Origin: Loripinus fragilis
Taxonomy: Eukaryota > Mollusca > Bivalvia > Lucinida > Lucinidae
Assembly: GCA_964019695.1 (NCBI GenBank)
Contig: OZ026518.1
Location: 81,835,950-81,899,949, forward strand
DNA: 64,000 nucleotides
Reading direction: 5' to 3'
In this document: positions 35,401 to 49,356 of the stretch, in pieces
How the letters are laid out: every line of letters begins with the position of its first letter
How positions within the stretch are numbered: position 1 is the first letter of the stretch
Position numbers and translations under genes: made by a program
Notes under the pieces: generated by a model
Databases searched by the model: none
What the model was told of the DNA's origin: nothing
Seen by the model: the letters and a program-made list of their open reading frames with translations, nothing else

Positions 35401-36656
35401 TTTTTCTATGGAATCGTGCAAAACACTCAACTACAAAATCAACTAAAATTGCACAATCCAGCAGTTGCGAATTCAGAAAAGCTTTGTGAAACTGAGTCAG
35501 TCAGTACTGGTGTATTGCAGCAAGGCCAAAGATACATATATGAATTTCTATGGAAGACTTCACTAAGCAGTATGGGAGAAACCTATATGCACTTAACCAA
35601 TACTTTCAAGGATGAGCTGACATTTTATCTAAAACAATACACTTTGTGCAATGCCATTGATAGTTCTATATCATTGTTACACTCGCATCGAATGCACAAA
35701 AGAGGAATCCTTTGCAAATTGGAAATGTTTTGCTTTTTGAACAGTTCATGTGGTTGTACCCCATAAGTTCTTTCTATAAAAAGGTACTTTAACAAACAGT
35801 AAAGACCTTGATGAAATGGCACATAATGCGATATTTCACCAGGGTCTGCACTGTTTGGAATGATGAAAACAGTTCCACACTTAGTATTCCATTAGAATAT
35901 AAAGAGTTTATCAAAGATACTGTAGCGTTCACCAAGGCTCTCCACTTTGACCATAGTTATTATCACACTGCATTTTCAGCGGCAACTTATCCTCCTACCG
36001 AACATATGGGGTAGCACAGGCCCTAACTAGCTGTGCATCAATAGTTTGGCAGCCACTCCCCGTCCCCTCTTGAAGAAAGTAACAACAGGTTGTTGCTTTT
36101 CTTGTTTGGTTCTTGCTTTATGTGGATGTCTTTATCTGTCTGTGTGTTTCTGTCATTTCTTTCTCTTGACGCCATAGAATGGTATGTGATGTTTGTTATG
36201 CATGTTTTTTTGTAAAGCTGTGCTTGTGTTTCTATCATTTCCCGAAACAAAACATCCAGTTTGGTAGCCCACGAAAATAGTACCTTTTTAAAAATGTAAA
36301 TCGCAGTATCTGTGTCTTATATTTAGTGAATGGGTGCTCTTTTGGACTTTAAACTTGCCCGTGACTAAGCATTGGTGTATGTTTGTTATGCTGATGAAAG
36401 CAAAATCATCTTTGTGTGGACTATTTTGTCAACTACCATGACAACGACGGACGCTGGTCTGACTCAAGTTGAATTCCGTAACTGTACGAACGCCTGATGA
36501 TGCAAGATCACCCACACTGTGGTATCTTGGGCTAGAAAATGAGATTTTGATGATTATCGCATATGCTCAAAAGCCGCCTGTAAACGTCCATGCTGCGTAT
36601 CTAGTGGGAATATAGGTTGATCTGGATGTTTCTCTACATTCATACTTTGTGTATGC
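32425..36656 (+). repeat. Macrosatellite unit 9 (4,232 bp)
   Basis: Full-length. It has a 5-bp deletion near 35427 (aaacactcaac where others read aaacactttattcaac) that recurs in units 11 and 13 but not in 10, 12 or 14. It is also the only copy with a substitution in the B box of the tRNA-like element. The variant ctaatttctca is shared with unit 10. Confidence 0.97.
34760..34839 (-). tRNA. tRNA-like element with mutated B box, unit 9
   Basis: The B box reads GGTTTGAAACC instead of GGTTCGAAACC, which changes a position that is nearly invariant in tRNA genes. A second change lies in the anticodon-like region (plus strand tgttatggtg). This copy is the least likely to be transcribed by Pol III. 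Confidence 0.4.
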
Positions 36657-39600
36657 GAACTGTGAAGGCTATGGCGAGAATGCGCATTTGCACAGGCTCG
36701 CCTGAGCCTTCATTGCTGGGCTATATGATATGTGCTAAAATCTCGTGAGCTTGCCCAACAATATAACATTTATGCCTGGTTAGTCTGTGCAAAAGCTCAT
36801 GAGAGGCACGTGTGATATCACCTAAATTCTCACGATTAAGCTCATAGCTCATGGTTGACACAATCATGCAATTTGAATTTAAATCTCACAAAAGAGCTTA
36901 TAACTCGTTGGCGACACATGCGATACAACTAAAATCTCATGCGAAATCTCATAGCTCAAAAACTACGCATGCAACCAGAACTAAATTCTCGCAAGAAAGC
37001 CCTTGCACATATGCTGTACATGCGTCTAAAACTAAAATTTTATCAGAAAAATCTTAGAGCTCATGGGCAACACATGCGTTTGAACTAAAATCTCACGCAA
37101 AAAGCTCATAGCGCATGATTAACACTTGCAATTTCATGTAGAACTACAACCTTACGACTTCATACCCATGAGCATGCGACTAGAACTTAAATCTCACAAG
37201 AAAAACTCAAATCTCAAAGACGACCCATGCAATTAAAACTAAACTCTCACTAGAAAACCCATAGTTTATTAAATACACATCAGCATGTAAAAAGAACAAA
37301 AACCTCAAATGAAAGTTCTTAGCTCATGGGCTACAACTGCGACTAGAACTAAGAACTAAAAGCTCAAAAAGAAAGTTCATTGCTCATGGACTCAGCGTGT
37401 GATTTGAAAAAGAAATCTCGTGAGAAAGCTCAATGCCTGTGGGCGACACATGCAATTTGAACTAAAATCTCACAACAAATTTCATGGAAAGCACATGGGC
37501 AACACATGCGATCAGAACTAAAATCTTACGAGAAAGTCCATAACTCGTGAGAATACGTGGGATATAACTAAAATAACACAAAAGTTCATAGCTTATGAGC
37601 GATACATGCGATTAGAACTAAATTCGCGGGAAATTTCATGCCTCCTGGTAAGGCAACATGTGTGATTAGAACTAATTTCTCAAGAGAAGATTAGCCCCAG
37701 GGCGACACATGCGATTAGAACTAAAATCTCAAAAGAAATGTCAAAGCTCATGGGCGACACATGAGATTAGAACTAAAATAACATGAGGAAGTTATTAGCT
37801 CGTGGGCAACCCATGAGCTAGAACTAAGAATTAAAGTATCCCAAGAAAGTTCATAGCTCATGGGCGACGCATGTGATTATGAACTAATATCGCACAAAGG
37901 TTCATAGTTCATGAGCGACACTAGCGTGTAGACCTTAATTCTCGTGAGAAGTCCATAGCCCATGGGCGACACATGCGAGTATAACTACTATTGTACAAGA
38001 AAGGTCAAAGCTCATGGGCGACAAATGCAGTGACTTAAATCACCCAGAAAGTTCATAGCTCATGGGCAACACATGCGATTAGAACTAAATCAGTTCGAGA
38101 AAGTTTGTAGCTCATGGGCGACACATATGATAAGAACTAAATTTTCACAAGAAATCAGAGCCCATGGTCGATAAGTGCAATTAGAACAATTAACACAAGA
38201 GAGTTCAAAGCTCATGGGCGACACATGCGATTACAGCTAAAATCACAAAAAATAAAAGCTCATGGGCGAGAAAGTGCATAGGTTATAATACAACAAACAC
38301 TAGAGTTATAGCCTCACTTGAAAGTTTTCGTATCCTCGTTTAAAATGTTATTTAGTTAATCGATACGTTCTGTAAAGGCTCTGACATGAATTCTCAGATG
38401 TACGTGATCGCTTTAACGTAGACAGCACCGTTTACCATGTAAAATCGCACGAGAAAGCACATAGCTCATGGGCGATACGCAGCTTTCTGAATGAGAGTGC
38501 ACTTTTGCAGAGTCTCGTTCGGACCTTCATTGATCACACGTGAAAAGTATGGCGGTAGATGAAAGTAAGCACCAAACATAATGGTCGTTATTTATTTATG
38601 TCTAAGAAATACTAAGTAGATATGGGTCTCATCACGAGAAAACGTGCCATTGTGGTTTACAACAACATAAAGCTTAATCCAGCCTGTCTAGCTTCAGTGC
38701 CTAGTAAGTAGACTAATGAAATATTTCATGTAAAAGTTGGATACTATACCTATCAATAGCAAAGAACAAACACGCAGATCAGTCTGCACGGATGCGCATG
38801 CTGGTCTGCGCCTTTGTTATGGACAGACAACAAAATCAGGCTTTCTTGTGAAGATTTCAATATGCAATAAGGATATTGTAATTGAAGATATTAATGGATT
38901 AATCATCTGTCCAAACGTTCAAAAATCATCAGATTATGCAAAAAAAAAACTTAAGTAAATAAGAATAAAAATATTTGTTTTATAAATCAGGAGCTTGCAG
39001 GTTTCGAACCCACAGGTAACTGTCCTGTTGTTCTGGTGAAAACCATTTAGACCACTCGACTATTGGGCTCATAAATCTATAGGATTAACATTCCTTTAAG
39101 TCGCAGATTGGTGTTCAAGGGACATTACTTTTCATGATATAGAAATTAACATCATTTAGCAAAAACAGTAATATTTGGTCAATTAGCCAAGTGGCATTAT
39201 CACAATGTGTAAGTTTCATTCTGTGTAAAATATATATCTACAAATAAACAATGCAATCGTCTCTGGAAACTATATGGATATTTTCTCAATAAACAGAAAC
39301 CATGCATGTTTAATATATGTTTTATACATAACCTTGCTGAAGTTGACCATTTTAAGTTTGTTTCCTCTAGGTGTTATGCACCACGAGCCATGTTTTCATG
39401 CTGGCTCGTCAACAAGCGGATTCCTCCTAGGAAGGATTCGCAAAGTTAGCTCCCTTTTTCTTTTTTCTTTTATTTTCATTTTGTTTATATTTTTTTTATT
39501 TTTCCATATGGGCTCCCAGGGTTTTTTGCCATTGCTATGGGTGGGGGTTTAAGGTTGGGACCTAGTTAAGGGGTAAAACCTGCCAGTCAGTACTGGTAAT

Positions 39601-40890
39601 CAGGGGTAGAGATTAGTAGCTCAGGTAACCTTTTTCTATGGAATCGTGCAAAACACTTTATTCAACTACAAAATCAACTAAAATTGCACAATCCAGCAGT
39701 TGCGAATTCAGAAAAGCTTTGTGAAACTGAGTCAGTCAGTACTGGTGTATTGCAGCAAGGCCAAAGATACATATCTGAATTTCTATGGAAGACTTCACTA
39801 AGCAGTATGGGAGAAACCTATATGCACTTAACCAATACTTTCAAGGATGAGCTGACATTTTATCTAAAACAATACACTTTGTGCAATGCCATTGATAGTT
39901 CTATATCATTGTTACACTCGCATCGAATGCACAAAAGAGGAATCCTTTGCAAATTGGAAATGTTTTGCTTTTTGAACAGTTCATGTGGTTGTACCCCATA
40001 AGTTCTTTCTATAAAAAGGTACTTTAACAAACAGTAAAGACCTTGATGAAATGGCACATAATGCGATATTTCACCAGGGTCTGCACTGTTTGGAATGATG
40101 AAAATAGTTCCACACTTAGTATTCCATTAGAATATAAAGAGTTTATCAAAGATACTGTAGCGTTCACCAAGGCTCTCCACTTTGACCATAGTTATTATCA
40201 CACTGCATTTTCAGCGGCAACTTATCCTCCTACCGAACATATGGGGTAGCACAGGCCCTAACTAGCTGTGCATCAATAGTTTGGCAGCCACTCCCCGTCC
40301 CCTCTTGAAGAAAGTAACAACAGGTTGTTGCTTTTCTTGTTTGGTTCTTGCTTTATGTGGATGTCTTTATCTGTCTGTGTGTTTCTGTCATTTCTTTCTC
40401 TTGACGCCATAGAATGGTATGTGATGTTTGTTATGCATGTTTTTTTGTAAACTGTGCTTGTGTTTCTATCATTTCCCGAAACAAAACATCCAGTTTGGTA
40501 GCCCACGAAAATAGTACCTTTTTAAAAATGTAAATCGCAGTATCTGTGTCTTATATTTAGTGAATGGGTGCTCTTTTGAACTTTAAACTTGCCCGTGACT
40601 AAGCATTGGTGTATGTTTGTTATGTTGATGAAAGCAAAATAATCTTTGTGTGGACTATTTTGTCAACTACCATGACAACGACGGACGCTGGTCTGACTCA
40701 AGTTGAATTCCGTAACTGTACGAACGCCTGATGATGCAAGATCACCCACACTGTGGTATCTTGGGCTAGAAAATGAGATTTTGATGATTATCGCATATGC
40801 TCAAAAGCCGCCTGTAAACGTCCATGCTTCGTATCTAGTGGGAATATAGGTTGATCTGGGTGTTTCTCTACATTCATACTTTGTGTATGC
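36657..40890 (+). repeat. Macrosatellite unit 10 (4,234 bp)
   Basis: Full-length. Private changes include a lost T near 38736, gtaaactgtgc near 40447 (a lost G), a 2-base loss in the ttttttgccattgc segment near 39523, and a Tyr-to-Ser change in the 105-codon frame. Confidence 0.97.
38991..39070 (-). tRNA. tRNA-like element, unit 10
   Basis: A and B boxes are intact. One substitution lies in the variable-arm loop (plus strand ggtaactgtcc). The sequence immediately 5' of the element on the minus strand also differs (gctcataaatc). Confidence 0.45.
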
Positions 40891-43800
40891 GAACTGTGAA
40901 GGCTATGGCGAGAATGCGCATTTGCACAGGCTCGCCTGAGCCTTCATTGCTGGGCTATATGATATGTGCTAAAATCTCGTGAGCTTGCCCAACAATATAA
41001 CATTTATGCCTGGTTAGTCTGTGCAAAAGCTCATGAGAGGCACGTGTGATATCACCTAAATTCTCACGATTAAGCTCATAGCTCATGGTTGACACAATCA
41101 TGCAATTTGAATTTAAATCTCACAAAAGAGCTTATAACTCGTTGGCGACACACGCGATACAACTAAAATCTCATGCGAAATCTCATAGCTCAAAAACTAC
41201 GCATGCAACCAGAACTAAATTTTCGCAAGAAAGCCATTGCACATATGCTGTACATGCGTCTAAAACTAAAATTTTATCAGAAAAATCTTAGAGCTCATGG
41301 GCAACACATGCGTTTGAACTAAAATCTCACGCAAAAAGCTCATAGCGCATGATTAACACTTGCAATTTCATGTAGAACTACAACCTTACGACTTCATACC
41401 CATGAGCATGCGACTAGAACTTAAATCTCACAAGAAAAACTCAAATCTCAAAGACGACCCATGCAATTAAAACTAAACTCTCACTAGAAAACCCATAGTT
41501 TATTAAATACACATCAGCATGTAAAAAGAACAAAAACCCTCAAATGAAAGTTCTTAGCTCATGGGCTACAACTGCGACTAGAACTAAGAACTAAAAGCTC
41601 AAAAAGAAAGTTCATTGCTCATGGACTCAGCGTGTGATTTGAAAAAGAAATCTCGTGAGAAAGCTCAATGCCTGTGGGCGACACATGCAATTTGAACTAA
41701 AATCTCACAACAAATTTCATGGAAAGCGCATGGGCAACACATGCGATCAGAACTAAAATCTTACGAGAAAGTCCATAACTCATGAGAATACGTGGGATAT
41801 AACTAAAATAACACAAAAGTTCATAGCTTATGAGCGATACATGCGATTAGAACTAAATTCGCGGGAAATTTCATGCCTCCTGGTAAGGCAACATGTGTGA
41901 TTAGAACTAAATTCTCAAGAGAAGATTAGCCCCAGGGCGACACATGCGATTAGAACTAAAATCTCAAAAGAAATGTCAAAGCTCATGGGCGACACATGAG
42001 ATTAGAACTAAAATAACATGAGGAAGTTATTAGCTCGTGGGCAACCCATGAGATAGAACTAAGAATTAAAGTATCCCAAGAAAGTTCATAGCTCATGGGC
42101 GACGCATGTGATTATGAACTAATATCGCACAAAGGTTCATAGTTCATGAGCGACACTAGCGTGTAGACCTTAATTCTCGTGAGAAGTCCATAGCCCATGG
42201 GCGACACATGCGAGTATAACTACTATTGTACAAGAAAGGTCAAAGCTCATGGGCGACAAATGCAGTGACTTAAATCACCCAGAAAGTTCATAGCTCATGG
42301 GCAACACATGCGATTAGAACTAAATCAGTTCGAGAAAGTTTGTAGCTCATGGGCGACACATATGATAAGAACTAAATTTTCACAAGAAATCAGAGCCCAT
42401 TGTCGATAAGTGCAATTAGAACAATTAACACAAGAGAGTTCAAAGCTCATGGGCGACACATGTGATTACAGCTAAAATCACAAAAAATAAAAGCTCATGG
42501 GCGAGAAAGTGCATAGGTTATAATACAACAAACACTAGAGTTATAGCCTCACTTGAAAGTTTTCGTATCCTCGTTTAAAATGTTATTTAGTTAATCGATA
42601 CGTTCTGTAAAGGCTCTGACATGAATTCTCAGATGTACGTGATCGCTTTAACGTAGACAGCACCATTTACCATGTAAAATCGCACGAGAAAGCACATAGC
42701 TCATGGGCGATACGCAGCTTTCTGAATGAGAGTGCACTTTTGCAGTCTCGTTCGGACCTTCATTGATCACACGTGAAAAGTATGGCGGTAGATGAAAGTA
42801 AGCACCAAACATAATGGTCGTTATTTATTTATGTCTAAGAAATACTAAGTAGATATGGGTCTCATCACGAGAAAACGTGCCATTGTGGTTTACAACAACA
42901 TAAAGCTTAATCCAGCCTGTCTAGCTTCAGTGCCTAGTAAGTAGACTAATGAAATATTTCATGTAAAAGTTTGGATACTATACCTATCAATAGCAAAGAA
43001 CAAACACGCAGATCAGTCTGCACGGATGCGCATGCTGGTCTGCGCCTTTGTTATGGACAGACAACAAAATCAGGCTTTCTTGTGAAGATTTCAATATGCA
43101 ATAAGGATATTGTAATTGAAGATATTAATGGATTAATCATCTGTCCAAACGTTCAAAAATCATCAGATTATGCAAAAAAAAAAATCTTAAGTTAATTAGA
43201 ATAAAAATATTTGTTTTATAAATCAGGAGCTTGCAGGTTTCGAACCCACAGGTAAATGTCCTGTTGTTCTGGTGAAAACCATTTAGACCACTCGACTATT
43301 GGGCTCATTAATCTATTGGATTAACATTCCTTTAAGTCGCAGATTGGTGTTCAAGGGACATTACTTTTCATGATATAGAAATTAACATCATTTAGCAAAA
43401 ACAGTAATATTTGGTCAATTAGCCAAGTGGCATTATCACAATGTGTAAGTTTCATTCTGTGTAAAATATATATCTACAAATAAACAATGCAATCGTCTCT
43501 GGAAACTATATGGATATTTTCTCAATAAACAGAAACCATGCATGTTTAATATATGTTTTATACATAACCTTGCTGAAGTTGACCATTTTAAGTTTGTTTC
43601 CTCTAGGTGTTATGCACAACGAGCCATGTTTTCATGCTGGCTCGTCAACAAGCGGATTCCTCCTAGGGAGGATTCGCAAATTAGCTCCCTTTTTCTTTTT
43701 TCTTTTATTTTCATTTTTTTTCATTTTTTTATTTCTCCATATGGGCTCCCAGGGTTTTTTGGCCATTGCTATGGGTGGGGGTTTAAGGTTGGGACCTAGT

Positions 43801-45119
43801 TAAGGGGTAAAACCTGCCAGTCAGTACTGGTAATCAGGGGTAGAGATTAGTAGCTCAGGTAACCTTTTTCTATGGAATCGTGCAAAACACTCAACTACAA
43901 AATCAACTAAAATTGCACAATCCAGCAGTTGCGAATTCAGAAAAGCTTTGTGAAACTGAGTCAGTCAGTACTGGTGTATTGCAGCAAGGCCAAAGATACA
44001 TTTATGAATTTCTATGGAAGACTTCACTAAGCAGTATGGGAGAAACCTATATGCACTTAACCAATACTTTCAAGGATGAGCTGACATTTTATCTAAAACA
44101 ATACACTTTGTGCAATGCCATTGATAGTTCTATATCATTGTTACACTCGCATCGAAAGCACAAAAGAGGAATCCTTTGCAAATTGGAAATGTTTTGCTTT
44201 TTGAACAGTTCATGTGGTTGTACACCATAAGTTCTTTCTATAAAAGGTACTTTAACAAACAGTAAAGACCTTGATGAAATGGCACATAATGCGAAATTTC
44301 ACCAGGGTCTGCACTGTTTGGAATGATGAAAACAGTTCCACACTTAGTATTCCATTAGAATATAAAGAGTTTATCAAAGATACTGTAGCGTTCACCAAGG
44401 CTCTCCACTTTGACCATAGTTATTATCACACTGCATTTTCAGCGGCAACTTATCCTCCTACCGAACATATGGGGTAGCACAGGCCCTAACTAGCTGTGCA
44501 TCAATAGTTTGGCAGCCACTCCCCGTCCCCTCTTGAAGAAAGTAACAACAGGTTGTTGCTTTTCTTGTTTGGTTCTTGCTTTATGTGGATGTCTTTATCT
44601 GTCTGTGTGTTTCTGTCATTTCTTTCTCTTGACGCCATAGAATGGTATGTGATGTTTGTTATGCATGTTTTTTTGTAAAGCTGTGCTTGTGTTTCTATCA
44701 TTTCCCGAAACAAAACATCCAGTTTGGTAGCCCACGAAAATAGTACCTTTTTAAAAATGTAAATCGCAGTATCTGTGTCTTATATTTAGTGAATGGGTGC
44801 TCTTTTGGACTTTAAACTTGCCCGTGACTAAGCATTGGTGTATGTTTGTTATGCTGATGAAAGCAAAATCATCTTTGTGTGGACTATTTTGTCAACTACC
44901 ATGACAACGACGGACGCTGGTCTGACTCAAGTTGAATTCCGTAACTGTACGAACGCCTGATGATGCAAGATCACCCACACTGTGGTATCTTGGGCTAGAA
45001 AATGAGATTTTGATGATTATCGCATATGCTCAAAAGCCGCCTGTAAACGTCCATGCTTCGTATCTAGTGGGAATATAGGTTGATCTGGGTGTTTCTCTAC
45101 ATTCATACTTTGTGTATGC
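40891..45119 (+). repeat. Macrosatellite unit 11 (4,229 bp), near twin of unit 13
   Basis: Full-length. It shares many otherwise rare variants with unit 13, 8,466 bp away: cacacgcgatac near 41150, ttttcgcaagaaagccattg near 41220, gcacaacgagcc near 43615, the 5-bp deletion near 43891 and atcgaaagcac near 44152. Unit 12, which lies between them, lacks these. Confidence 0.97.
43227..43306 (-). tRNA. tRNA-like element, unit 11
   Basis: Consensus within the 80 nt. Flanks carry the unit 11-13 markers ctattggatt and aagttaattag. Confidence 0.45.
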
Positions 45120-48100
45120 GAACTGTGAAGGCTATGGCGAGAATGCGCATTTGCACAGGCTCGCCTGAGCCTTCATTGCTGGGCTATATGATATGTGCTT
45201 AAATCTCGTGAGCTTGCCCAACAATATAACATTTATGCCTGGTTAGTCTGTGCAAAAGCTCATGAGAGGCACGTGTGATATCACCTAAATTCTCACGATT
45301 AAGCTCATAGCTCATGGTTGACACAATCATGCAATTTGAATTTAAATCTCACAAAAGAGCTTATAACTCGTTGGCGACACATGCGATACAACTAAAATCT
45401 CATGCGAAATCTCATAGCTCAAAAACTACGCATGCAACCAGAACTAAATTCTCGCAAGAAAGCCCTTGCACATATGCTGTACATGCGTCTAAAACTAAAA
45501 TTTTATCAGAAAAATCTTAGAGCTCATGGGCAACACATGCGTTTGAACTAAAATCTCACGCAAAAAGCTCATAGCGCATGATTAACACTTGCAATTTCAT
45601 GTAGAACTACAACCTTACGACTTCATACCCATGAGCATGCGACTAGAACTTAAATCTCACAAGAAAAACTCAAATCTCAAAGACGACCCATGCAATTAAA
45701 ACTAAACTCTCACTAGAAAACCCATAGTTTATTAAATACACATCAGCATGTAAAAAGAACAAAAACCCTCAAATGAAAGTTCTTAGCTCATGGGCTACAA
45801 CTGCGACTAGAACTAAGAACTAAAAGCTCAAAAAGAAAGTTCATTGCTCATGGACTCAGCGTGTGATTTGAAAAAGAAATCTCGTGAGAAAGCTCAATGC
45901 CTGTGGGCGACACATGCAATTTGAACTAAAATCTCACAACAAATTTCATGGAAAGCGCATGGGCAACACATGCGATCAGAACTAAAATCTTACGAGAAAG
46001 TCCATAACTCATGAGAATACGTGGGATATAACTAAAATAACACAAAAGTTCATAGCTTATGAGCGATACATGCGATTAGAACTAAATTCGCAGGAAATTT
46101 CATGCCTCCTGGTAAGGCAACATGTGTGATTAGAACTAAATTCTCAAGAGAAGATTAGCCCCAGGGCGACACATGCGATTAGAACTAAAATCTCAAAAGA
46201 AATGTCAAAGCTCATGGGCGACACATGAGATTAGAACTAAAATAACATGAGGAAGTTATTAGCTCGTGGGCAACCCATGAGATAGAACTAAGAATTAAAG
46301 TATCCCAAGAAAGTTCATAGCTCATGGGCGACGCATGTGATTATGAACTAATATCGCACAAAGGTTCATAGTTCATGAGCGACACTAGCGTGTAGACCTT
46401 AATTCTCGTGAGAAGTCCATAGCCCATGGGCGACACATGCGAGTATAACTACTATTGTACAAGAAAGGTCAAAGCTCATGGGCGACAAATGCAGTGACTT
46501 AAATCACCCAGAAAGTTCATAGCTCATGGGCAACACATGCGATTAGAACTAAATCAGTTCGAAAAAGTTTGTAGCTCATGGGCGACACATATGATAAGAA
46601 CTAAATTTTCACAAGAAATCAGAGCCCATTGTCGATAAGTGCAATTAGAACAATTAACACAAGAGAGTTCAAAGCTCATGGGCGACACATGTGATTACAG
46701 CTAAAATCACAAAAAATAAAAGCTCATGGGCGAGAAAGTGCATAGGTTATAATACAACAAACACTAGAGTTATAGCCTCACTTGAAAGTTTTCGTATCCT
46801 CGTTTAAAATGTTATTTAGTTAATCGATACGTTCTGTAAAGGCTCTGACATGAATTCTCAGATGTACGTGATCGCTTTAACGTAGACAGCACCATTTACC
46901 ATGTAAAATCGCACGAGAAAGCACATAGCTCATGGGCGATACGCAGCTTTCTGAATGAGAGTGCACTTTTGCAGTCTCGTTCGGACCTTCATTGATCACA
47001 CGTGAAAAGTATGGCGGTAGATGAAAGTAAGCACCAAACATAATGGTCGTTATTTATTTATGTCTAAGAAATACTAAGTAGATATGGGTCTCATCACGAG
47101 AAAACGTGCCATTGTGGTTTACAACAACATAAAGCTTAATCCAGCCTGTCTAGCTTCAGTGCCTAGTAAGTAGACTAATGAAATATTTCATGTAAAAGTT
47201 TGGATACTATACCTATCAATAGCAAAGAACAAACACGCAGATCAGTCTGCACGGATGCGCATGCTGGTCTGCGCCTTTGTTATGGACAGACAACAAAATC
47301 AGGCTTTCTTGTGAAGATTTCAATATGCAATAAGGATATTGTAATTGAAGATATTAATGGATTAATCATCTGTCCAAACGTTCAAAAATCATCAGATTAT
47401 GCAAAAAAAAAATCTTAAGTTAATTAGAATAAAAATATTTGTTTTATAAATCAGGAGCTTGCAGGTTTCGAACCCACAGGTAAATGTCCTGTTGTTCTGG
47501 TGAAAACCATTTAGACCACTCGACTATTGGGCTCATTAATCTATTGGATTAACATTCCTTTAAGTCGCAGATTGGTGTTCAAGGGACATTACTTTTCATG
47601 ATATAGAAATTAACATCATTTAGCAAAAACAGTAATATTTGGTCAATTAGCCAAGTGGCATTATCACAATGTGTAAGTTTCATTCTGTGTAAAATATATA
47701 TCTACAAATAAACAATGCAATCGTCTCTGGAAACTATATGGATATTTTCTCAATAAACAGAAACCATGCATGTTTAATATATGTTTTATACATAACCTTG
47801 CTGAAGTTGACCATTTTAAGTTTGTTTCCTCTAGGTGTTATGCACCACGAGCCATGTTTTCATGCTGGCTCGTCAACAAGCGGATTCCTCCTAGGGAGGA
47901 TTCGCAAATTAGCTCCCTTTTTCTTTTTTCTTTTATTTTCATTTTTTTTATATTTTTTTTTATTTTTCCATATGGGCTCCCAGGGTTTTTTGGCCATTGC
48001 TATGGGTGGGGGTTTAAGGTTGGGACCTAGTTAAGGGGTAAAACCTGCCAGTCAGTACTGGTAATCAGGGGTAGAGATTAGTAGCTCAGGTAACCTTTTT

Positions 48101-49356
48101 CTATGGAATCGTGCAAAACACTTTATTCAACTACAAAATCAACTAAAATTGCACAATCCAGCAGTTGCGAATTCAGAAAAGCTTTGTGAAACTGAGTCAG
48201 TCAGTACTGGTGTATTGCAGCAAGGCCAAAGATACATATATGAATTTCTATGGAAGACTTCACTAAGCAGTATGGGAGAAACCTATATGCACTTAACCAA
48301 TACTTTCAAGGATGAGCTGACATTTTATCTAAAACAATACACTTTGTGCAATGCCATTGATAGTTCTATATCATTCTTACACTCGCATCGAATGCACAAA
48401 AGAGGAATCCTTTGCAAATTGGAAATGTTTTGCTTTTTGAACAGTTCATGTGGTTGTACACCATAAGTTCTTTCTATAAAAAGGTACTTTAACAAACAGT
48501 AAAGACCTTGATGAAATAGCACATAATGCGATATTTCACCAGGGTCTGCACTGTTTGGAATGATGAAAACAGTTCCACACTTAGTATTCCATTAGAATAT
48601 AAAGAGTTTATCAAAGATACTGTAGCGTTCACCAAGGCTCTCCACTTTGACCATAGTTATTATCACACTGCATTTTCAGCGGCAACTTATCCTCCTACCG
48701 AACATATGGGGTAGCACAGGCCCTAACTAGCTGTGCATCAATAGTTTGGCAGCCACTCCCCGTCCCCTCTTGAAGAAAGTAACAACAGGTTGTTGCTTTT
48801 CTTGTTTGGTTCTTGCTTTATGTGGATGTCTTTATCTGTCTGTGTGTTTCTGTCATTTCTTTCTCTTGACGCCATAGAATGGTATGTGATGTTTGTTATG
48901 CATGTTTTTTTGTAAAGCTGTGCTTGTGTTTCTATCATTTCCCGAAACAAAACATCCAGTTTGGTAGCCCACGAAAATAGTACCTTTTTAAAAATGTAAA
49001 TCGCAGTATCTGTGTCTTATATTTAGTGAATGGGTGCTCTTTTGGACTTTAAACTTGCCCGTGACTAAGCATTGGTGTATGTTTGTTATGCTGATGAAAG
49101 CAAAATCATCTTTGTGTGGACTATTTTGTCAACTACCATGACAACGACGGACGCTGGTCTGACTCAAGTTGAATTCCGTAACTGTTCGAACGCCTGATGA
49201 TGCAAGATCACCCACACTGTGGTATCTTGGGCTAGAAAATGAGATTTTGATGATTATCGCATATGCTCAAAAGCCGCCTGTAAACGTCCATGCTTCGTAT
49301 CTAGTGGGAATATAGGTTGATCTGGGTGTTTCTCTACATTCATACTTTGTGTATGC
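45120..49356 (+). repeat. Macrosatellite unit 12 (4,237 bp)
   Basis: Full-length. Its left half carries the subfamily markers of units 11-14 (gagatagaac near 46280, tgcagtctcg near 46971, aagttaattag near 47417). Its right half keeps the older state at positions where 11, 13 and 14 are derived. It also has a TGG-to-TAG change at 48517 that stops the 67-codon frame. Confidence 0.97.
47455..47534 (-). tRNA. tRNA-like element, unit 12
   Basis: Consensus within the 80 nt, with the same flanking markers as units 11 and 13. Confidence 0.45.
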